A stretch of 5,545 nucleotides of DNA from Candidatus Firestoneibacteriota bacterium (GTDB lineage Bacteria > Oederibacteriota > JAAXVQ01): positions 1 to 5,545 of the forward strand of contig JAAXVQ010000163.1 in assembly GCA_013335425.1 (NCBI GenBank), in the 5' to 3' direction. Shown here piece by piece: positions 1 to 4,166 of this stretch; the stretch's first letter is position 1, and each line of letters starts with the position of its first letter. The position numbers were made by a program, and so were the translations under genes. The notes beneath the pieces are model-generated. The model did no database searches and was not told the DNA's origin. It saw only the letters and a program-made list of their open reading frames with translations.

Positions 1-170
1 TATTGGTTTTGGGCGTAAAGCACGTCCTGCAGCTCGGCCATCTTCTCAATGTCGCCGAGTAATTTTTCCTGGGCACCCTGCTTGTCGTGATACCCGTTGG
101 TAAAATCGGGCGGGTAGTCCGCCAAGCGGATTTTTTTTAAGGGCGGAACTTTATAAGGTTTGATGTCCAT
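1..170 (-). CDS. ppk2: PPK2-family polyphosphate kinase, N-terminal fragment (cut by window edge)
   Basis: PPK2 enzymes are soluble P-loop kinases that move phosphate between inorganic polyphosphate and nucleoside mono- or diphosphates. Only the first 56 residues are here; the gene continues past base 1. The fragment reads MDIKPYKVPPLKK, then IRLADYPPD and GYHDKQGAQEKL, and ends in MAELQDVLYAQNQ. This is the layout of the PPK2 N-terminus: a basic start, a short acidic turn, then a helix ending in ELQ..LYAQ/E just before the Walker A strand. The Walker A and B motifs that would prove activity and subclass lie outside the window. The ATG at 170-168 is supported by GGAG (bases 182-179) with an 8-base spacer. 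The gene follows a tRNA and its terminator, so it probably needs its own promoter in 171-315, where I see no convincing -35/-10 pair. The call rests on recognising the N-terminal pattern; subclass and substrate are undetermined. Confidence 0.82.
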   Translation of the reverse strand, partial: MDIKPYKVPPLKKIRLADYPPDFTNGYHDKQGAQEKLLGDIEKMAELQDVLYAQNQ

Positions 171-196
171 GAAGAAGACTCCGTTTCCATTGGGCG

Positions 197-225
197 AAAA
201 AACACCCCGATATCAATAGGATCGG
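197..225 (-). promoter_or_regulatory. Weak hairpin plus T-run in the ppk2 leader
   Basis: Read on the minus strand, CCGAT (225-221) and ATCGG (211-207) can pair in a 5-bp stem with a 9-base loop. After a 4-base gap a run of six T follows (202-197), about 27 bases before the ppk2 start. This could be a weak attenuator or pause site, or chance. The stem is short and the T-run is not adjacent, so confidence is low. Nothing else convincing is visible in 171-315. Confidence 0.15.
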
Positions 226-299
226 CGCCGGGGGCGCGAGGCTGAACGACGGGGGACAAGAAAGGCAAAAAGAGAAAACAACCAACACCGGAAAATCGA

Positions 300-344
300 G
301 AGTAGAAAATTGATCGTCCTTCGCGCTTTGACGGCGCGAAGGAC
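300..344 (-). terminator. Rho-independent-type terminator of the tRNA-Arg gene
   Basis: A perfect 11-bp inverted repeat, GTCCTTCGCGC (344-334 on the minus strand) and GCGCGAAGGAC (326-316), encloses a 7-base loop. It begins directly after the encoded CCA of the tRNA at 345. Downstream on the minus strand comes a T-rich stretch, GATCAATTTTCTACT. The tail is not a pure T-run, so termination may be incomplete, or the hairpin may also act as a 3' processing signal. Position and strand fit the tRNA transcript, and the hairpin would limit read-through into ppk2. Confidence 0.7.
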
Positions 345-421
345 TGGTGCGCCCAGAGGGAGTTGAACCCCCAGCCTTCTGATCCGAAGTCAGACGCTCT
401 ATCCAATTGAGCTATGGGCGC
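345..421 (-). tRNA. tRNA-Arg (anticodon UCG), with encoded CCA
   Basis: The minus strand folds into a complete 77-nt cloverleaf. The acceptor strands GCGCCCA (421-415) and TGGGCGC (355-349) pair perfectly, followed by discriminator A and CCA (348-345). The D arm is GCTC-AATTGGAT-AGAGC. The anticodon stem TCTGA/TCAGA closes the 7-base loop CTTCGGA, in which U33 is followed by UCG, which reads CGA arginine codons (wobble may extend this). The T arm is GGGGG-TTCAACT-CCCTC with one G-T wobble pair. All invariant positions are intact, so it should be functional. It lies 42 bases after the small basic-protein gene and before ppk2 on the same strand, with its own apparent promoter and terminator. 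Confidence 0.97.
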
Positions 422-438
422 GGATGACCGCTCATTGG

Positions 439-467
439 ATCATGCATGAAAAAACCGATGCCGTCAA
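439..467 (-). promoter_or_regulatory. Sigma-70-type promoter for the tRNA-Arg gene
   Basis: On the minus strand TTGACG (467-462) and CATGAT (444-439) are separated by exactly 17 bases. The -35 matches consensus TTGACA at five of six positions and the -10 matches TATAAT at four of six. A start near base 432 would leave a leader of roughly 11 nt before the tRNA 5' end at 421, for RNase P to remove. The -35 box overlaps the stop codon of the upstream gene (466-464). This is a consensus match only. Confidence 0.5.
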
Positions 468-874
468 GGTTGGGCGGGCATTTTTTTGGCGATTTTTTCA
501 GCCAAGTCGTTGACATGCAGAATATCTTTTAGTTTGCCCTTATTGGGTTTGAGCCCTAAAGCGCGGATTTTTTTGGCCAGTTGCAGGGAAATTTTCGCAG
601 GCGGCAAAACCATGGGTTCATTGAGCACCTGTTCTTTTTCCAGCACCCGGATGATTTCCACCAGCTCGCTGTCCACCCGCAAACAGAAGTGTTCGACGAT
701 TTCCTTAAACGCCGAACGCATCACTTTCATTTCCGCGGCCAAGGTTTTGGCGGCCGCCGCTTTTTTCCCGGCTTTTTCCGGGTTTGCACCCGTATCGGCC
801 GGCTTCGTACCCCCGGGCTTTTTTTTCAAGGCTGAAGCTGATGACGCTGAACTGGACTTGGCTGCCGACTTCAT
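464..874 (-). CDS. Small lysine/alanine-rich basic protein of unknown function
   Basis: I do not recognise this 136-residue protein. Residues 1-48 are low-complexity Ala/Ser/Lys/Pro/Gly with basic clusters (KKK at 17-19, GKKAAAAK near 36-43), resembling histone-like tails and probably disordered. Residues 49-90 look helical and amphipathic (AFKEIVEHFCLRVDSELVEI). Residues 94-131 form a strongly basic stretch (LAKKIRALGLKPNKGKLKD) ending AEKIAKKMPAQP. There is no signal peptide, membrane segment or catalytic motif. The ATG at 874-872 is preferred over TTG at 880: AAGGAGGA (888-881) lies six bases before the ATG but directly abuts the TTG. It starts 26 bases after the stop of the upstream kinase-like gene, so it is probably last in that operon. 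Cytoplasmic binding of an anionic polymer (nucleic acid or polyphosphate) is a guess from charge and neighbours. Confidence 0.75.
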   Translation of the reverse strand: MKSAAKSSSASSASALKKKPGGTKPADTGANPEKAGKKAAAAKTLAAEMKVMRSAFKEIVEHFCLRVDSELVEIIRVLEKEQVLNEPMVLPPAKISLQLAKKIRALGLKPNKGKLKDILHVNDLAEKIAKKMPAQP

Positions 875-880
875 TTGCAA

Positions 881-888
881 TCCTCCTT
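881..888 (-). promoter_or_regulatory. Strong ribosome binding site that fixes the start at 874
   Basis: The minus strand reads AAGGAGGA, a near-perfect anti-16S match, followed by TTGCAA and then ATG. The 6-base spacer suits the ATG at 874. A TTG start at 880 would leave no spacer, so the two extra N-terminal residues of a longest-ORF call are unlikely. Confidence 0.85.
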
Positions 889-900
889 CGTATTCCGGAC

Positions 901-1611
901 CTAGGCTTTGGAACCCGCCGGGTATTCCTTGATTAAAATTTGTTCAATCTGGGCGCGCAAGTCCCGGTCAACGGCGGAGACCGAACGGTTGCCGTTGACG
1001 GTGATGAAATCGTATTTTTTAGCCAGGGACTTGAACTCCGCAGACATGCGCCGTTGATATTTCAAATAGCTGTCAAACCAATCCCGTGACAACCCCAAAT
1101 CCATGCCCGACTCCCAATAATCCAGGCTGGCACGCGCTTTGAGCGTCCGGTCCAGCAAGGTCCGCCAGGAGGTGTCCAGGAAAAACACGGTGCTGGGCAC
1201 CAGGGCCATGGAGTAGAGCGATTCCAGCCAAGCGGGGTCGGCGCCGCGCACCACGTCCCGGGCCATGAGCGTGAAAATATAACGGTCGGCCAGCACCACC
1301 GAACCGGCCCGCAGCGCGGGAACGATGGAATTTTCCAACTGGTCGTAGAAATCGGTGGCGTAAAACAAGGACATGGTCCGCGGACTCAACACATTGCCCT
1401 GCTTGGCTTGTTCCAAAGCCTGCCCGACGAGTTCCGACCGTTTGAGCCCCACCTGCACCACGGCATAGCCTTTTTGCTCCAGCCACGGCGCCAGGCGCCC
1501 GATATGGGTGGAGCGCCCGGAAGAGTCCATGCCCTCGATCACGATTAAAATGCCCGACAATTTGGCCGGGTCCACCTGGGGGGGCGGCATTTTAAAAAAG
1601 CGGTTCGCCAC
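901..1611 (-). CDS. Thymidylate-kinase-like P-loop protein, copy 2, with Arg in Walker A
   Basis: This 236-residue protein has the dTMP kinase (TMPK) fold layout: a first strand ILIVIEG, a Walker A-like loop GMDSSGRST at 27-35, an LVEGA-like basic region near 58-70, ADRYIFT with the Asp-Arg pair at 109-110, and a lid-like region at 150-165. The invariant Walker A lysine is arginine (R33, codon CGC at 1515-1513), which usually weakens or abolishes phosphate transfer unless compensated. The TMPK REPGGT motif after strand 2 is absent (VGLKRSELV instead). It aligns almost without gaps to the adjacent upstream paralogue, sharing ATDF, DRY-FT--ARD-VRG and GMDL-LS. The GTG start at 1611 has AAGGTGGG (1626-1619) at 7 bases and sits three bases after the paralogue's stop, suggesting translational coupling. 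The ATG at 1590 lacks a ribosome site. It could be a specialised kinase, a partner subunit or a pseudokinase; true dTMP kinase activity is doubtful. Confidence 0.85.
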   Translation of the reverse strand: MANRFFKMPPPQVDPAKLSGILIVIEGMDSSGRSTHIGRLAPWLEQKGYAVVQVGLKRSELVGQALEQAKQGNVLSPRTMSLFYATDFYDQLENSIVPALRAGSVVLADRYIFTLMARDVVRGADPAWLESLYSMALVPSTVFFLDTSWRTLLDRTLKARASLDYWESGMDLGLSRDWFDSYLKYQRRMSAEFKSLAKKYDFITVNGNRSVSAVDRDLRAQIEQILIKEYPAGSKA

Positions 1612-1614
1612 GGC

Positions 1615-2292
1615 TTATCCCACCTTCCGTTGATGATACTTGGCCAGGTCGATTTTCCGGCCGATGATTTCCCTGACCTTTTTCTGCTGTTCATGCACGT
1701 TCAAGGTGGCGTCGAGCAGGGTGAAGCCGTACTCGGGAACCATGCTCTCGTACTGGTCGCGCACCCGTCCCTGAAATATGCGGAAACTTTCCTCAATGTC
1801 CGGCGAAAGATCCAAATCCATGCCGGCTTCGAAATATTTAAGTTCCGGGCGCCCCTCCAAAATCCGCCCCAGGGCGGTTTCCAGGGGCAGTTTGAAGTAA
1901 AACACGATGTCCGGCACGCGGGCGAAGCCGTAGAGTTTCCGCAGCCAGGCCTTGTCGCAGCCGCGCACCGCGTCGCGCGCGAAGGAGGTAAACATATAGC
2001 GGTCGCAAAGGACGATGTACCCGCCTTTGAGCATGGGCAAAATCTGGCGTTCATAGCGGTCCGCAAAATCCGTGGCGTGAATGAGTGAAAAGGTCGTGGG
2101 GGTCAGCAGTTGGCGCTTTTTGCCTTTGCGCGTGGCTTCCTTGACCAGGGTGCTGGAGTTCCACTCCGTGAAATACACCCGGCACCCCAGGCTGATGAGC
2201 CACTGGTGAAGCAGGTAGACCTGGGTCGATTTGCCGGAACCGTCCAACCCCTCGACGGCGATCAATTTCCCGGTAATGGAACTCTCGTGCAT
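1615..2292 (-). CDS. Thymidylate-kinase-like P-loop protein, copy 1, intact Walker A
   Basis: This 225-residue soluble protein is close to the usual 200-220 residues of dTMP kinase. It starts with the strand KLIAVEG and a canonical Walker A GLDGSGKST at 15-23, carries CDRYMFT with the Asp-Arg pair at 97-98, and has a lid-like segment around 140-150 (LGRILEGRPE). These predict an ATP-using nucleotide-kinase-type enzyme. Two substrate motifs of genuine TMPK are altered: REPGGT after strand 2 is replaced by FTEWNSSTLV, and the DRY..S..AYQ motif is DRYMFTSFARD. The substrate is therefore uncertain and automatic labels as tmk should be treated with care. AAAGGAG (2306-2300) precedes the ATG by 7 bases and overlaps the stop codon of the Ppx gene. 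The next gene is a tandem paralogue three bases downstream. Family-level confidence is high, exact reaction unknown. Confidence 0.88.
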   Translation of the reverse strand: MHESSITGKLIAVEGLDGSGKSTQVYLLHQWLISLGCRVYFTEWNSSTLVKEATRKGKKRQLLTPTTFSLIHATDFADRYERQILPMLKGGYIVLCDRYMFTSFARDAVRGCDKAWLRKLYGFARVPDIVFYFKLPLETALGRILEGRPELKYFEAGMDLDLSPDIEESFRIFQGRVRDQYESMVPEYGFTLLDATLNVHEQQKKVREIIGRKIDLAKYHQRKVG

Positions 2293-2304
2293 GGTGACGC
2301 TCCT

Positions 2305-3915
2305 TTAGCGGGCGACGATCCGCACCCGCAGTTTGAACAATTGGGTGAACAATTGCGCCTTGCGCTCCAAGGCCCAATGTTCCAGTTCCCGGGGGTCCTT
2401 GCCCGTGATTTTCAACTCCAGCCACGGCCGCTTGACCCGCACCGCGACCTCCCGAAGAGTCTGGGCATGATCGCGGTCCAAGGCATCGGCGATCCGCAAC
2501 AGCGAAGCCATCTTCGCCACCCGCAGGCGCTGCGCCGGCAACAAACTTGCGTAGCTCTCATGGTCAAGAGACGGCGTGTTTTTGCGGTGATAACGCGCCA
2601 CATTGGCCGCCAGCAGCATATCTTCGGGGGAAAACCCCGGCAACTCCGATTGTGAAATCAGGTAGAGCGAGTGTTTGTGGTGCTTCTTATAGCTTATGTA
2701 GGCGCCGATGTCGTGCAGCAGCGAAGCCACCAGCAGCAGGCGCTGATCCTCCGGGCCCAAACCGTGCCAGGCGCGCAGTTGCTTAAACAACGAAAGCGCC
2801 AGCCGCGAAACCTGCCGTCCGTGCGCTTCGTCGAACTGATACCGGCGTCCCAGGCTCAGGGACATGTGCGTCAATTGTTTTTCCTGGCGCAGCGCATAGG
2901 CCGAGTTGAGCGTTAAACGGTCGACCAAGTCAAAAAGGATGCCTTCTTTGGTGCCCACCTCGGGAACCCGGAACTTGGCTTGCCCGCTCAATTGACTCAA
3001 ATGCAAGTACACCACGGCCGCGGGCACGACCACGTCCGCGCGATCCGGATAAATGCCCCATCGGGCCATGCGCTGTTTGAGCGGCGTGGCCAGCAAGGCT
3101 TCCAACAAGCGGCGCAGGGCGGCAGCGGACAACTCCCGGATGCCTTTGGCCGTTTCGGGCGCTTTGGCCATTTTGGCCAATTCCTCAATATTGCCTCCGG
3201 TGGCCAGAAGTCCCGCCCAGGGGCGCCCGGTCTCCTGAAACCCCAATCGCAGGGTGGCCACATATTCTTCCAGCAGGCGTAAGAATATTTTCGGCTTGTG
3301 CGCCGAAGCCTTGAACTCTTCCCAGAGCCGCACGGCGCCCAAAGTATGCGTTTCGCTGACTAAAACCCCGTCCTGGTTGACGAGCGCAGCTTCCAGACTC
3401 CCGCCCCCCAAATTGGCCAGCAGCCAAGGCCGCTTGCCCGGACGCAGTTGCGGCTTAAGGGCGCGATAAACCAACTGGGTTTCTTCGCTGCCGCTGATGA
3501 TCTCCAAGGTCAGGCCCAAACCTTTTTGCACCCGTGCGGCAAAAGCTTCGCCATTGGAACTCTCGCGCACGGCGCTGGTAGCCACCAGGCGGGCGTGCGA
3601 AATGCGCAGCACGCGCATGCGCTCCTGAAAACGCGCCAGCGCCCGGTAGGCGGCTTGCATGGCCGCGGCGGACAAACGTCCCTGTCGGAACGTTTCCGCC
3701 CCCAACCGCACCCGCGCCCGCTCGGACTCGAGCACAATGTAGCGCTGGGAACTTAAAAACTCCGCGGCCACAAAACGGATGGCATTGGAGCCCATGTCAA
3801 TGGCCGCCACCCGCAGGGGAAAAGACTCCCCGGTTTTGCGCTCCGGAAATTTCACCTTGGAGACCGCGGCTGTTGAATGGGAACCGGTATTTTTTTTAGA
3901 CACAACCAAGTCCAT
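2305..3915 (-). CDS. ppx: Ppx/GppA-family exopolyphosphatase with C-terminal HD domain
   Basis: Family members release phosphate from polyphosphate ends or hydrolyse pppGpp. With the ATG at 3915 the protein has 536 residues, near the size of E. coli Ppx (about 513). The actin-like ASKHA half shows AAIDMGSNAIRF (37-48), VATSAVRESSNG (111-122), ISGSEE (140-145, keeping the two glutamates of the catalytic motif), NLGGGSLE (168-175), ATGGNIEEL (238-246) and PDRADVVVP (290-298). An HD domain covers about 361-480, with H365, HD at 401-402 and H443. The Asp normally opening the second phosphate motif (DIGGGS) is Asn168. The start is uncertain: ATG 3915 has GAGG with no spacer, TTG 3909 has GAGG at six bases, and TTG 3945 has no clear site; the conserved domain begins well after all three. 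It is first in the minus-strand operon, 12 bases before the kinase-like gene. Family confidence is high; Ppx versus GppA is unresolved. Confidence 0.9.
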   Translation of the reverse strand: MDLVVSKKNTGSHSTAAVSKVKFPERKTGESFPLRVAAIDMGSNAIRFVAAEFLSSQRYIVLESERARVRLGAETFRQGRLSAAAMQAAYRALARFQERMRVLRISHARLVATSAVRESSNGEAFAARVQKGLGLTLEIISGSEETQLVYRALKPQLRPGKRPWLLANLGGGSLEAALVNQDGVLVSETHTLGAVRLWEEFKASAHKPKIFLRLLEEYVATLRLGFQETGRPWAGLLATGGNIEELAKMAKAPETAKGIRELSAAALRRLLEALLATPLKQRMARWGIYPDRADVVVPAAVVYLHLSQLSGQAKFRVPEVGTKEGILFDLVDRLTLNSAYALRQEKQLTHMSLSLGRRYQFDEAHGRQVSRLALSLFKQLRAWHGLGPEDQRLLLVASLLHDIGAYISYKKHHKHSLYLISQSELPGFSPEDMLLAANVARYHRKNTPSLDHESYASLLPAQRLRVAKMASLLRIADALDRDHAQTLREVAVRVKRPWLELKITGKDPRELEHWALERKAQLFTQLFKLRVRIVAR

Positions 3916-3963
3916 CCTCGCCCGGAACACCTGGCAATGAGTCAAAAACGTATTTCTACAGCT

Positions 3964-3983
3964 ATTTTACTCTGTTGATTATT
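3964..3983 (-). promoter_or_regulatory. Candidate -10 elements for the ppx operon
   Basis: The stretch 3955-4015 is AT-rich against GC-rich flanks. On the minus strand it contains AATAAT (3983-3978, five of six to TATAAT) and TAAAAT (3969-3964, five of six). No good -35 lies at the right distance: TTAATG (4007-4002) is 18 bases before AATAAT and matches only three positions. A promoter is expected here because the operon starts just downstream, but the exact element is undecided. Confidence 0.3.
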
Positions 3984-4086
3984 AAAAATACATGAAAAGA
4001 ACATTAAATCCTTGTGAAGCCTGAAAGGTTCTTTGAAAGTACAGGCGCTCGTTCCCGACCGGCCCCTTGTCCTGCTGCCATCCGCC

Positions 4087-4115
4087 TTGTTTTTTTTTAA
4101 AACTTAGGCTAAACT
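4087..4115 (+). promoter_or_regulatory. Candidate promoter for iorA
   Basis: TTGTTT (4087-4092) and TAAACT (4110-4115) are spaced by 17 bases, matching the sigma-70 consensus at three and four of six positions. A transcript starting near 4122 would have a leader of about 45 nt and include the ribosome site AAGGA (4153-4157). A T9 run lies between the boxes, a composition seen in some strong promoters. This is a motif match only. Confidence 0.4.
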
Positions 4116-4166
4116 CTCTGGAAATTAAGTTCGACCAATCCACCGATCCATGAAGGAACGCCTGGT

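Noticed and set aside
137..406. 89-codon minus-strand open frame
   Set aside because: It overlaps the tRNA, its terminator and the ppk2 start in another frame, and has no family resemblance.
875..880. TTG start for the small basic protein
   Set aside because: It would directly abut the ribosome binding site with no spacer; the ATG six bases downstream fits.
486..932. 148-codon plus-strand open frame opposite the small basic gene
   Set aside because: The minus-strand frame has a near-perfect ribosome site and operon-like spacing. The plus frame reads into the neighbouring kinase-like gene and has low-complexity Ser/Ala/Phe content.
2110..2655. 181-codon plus-strand open frame
   Set aside because: It lies antisense across the 3' end of ppx and the start of the kinase-like gene, both with clear family motifs; no recognisable domain.
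4019..4046. Inverted repeat GCCTG/CAGGC in the divergent region as an operator or terminator
   Set aside because: Only five pairs around an 18-base interior that does not extend the stem; could easily be chance.
4090..4098. T9 run as a plus-strand terminator
   Set aside because: No GC-rich hairpin precedes it, and no plus-strand gene upstream needs termination; it falls between candidate promoter boxes instead.
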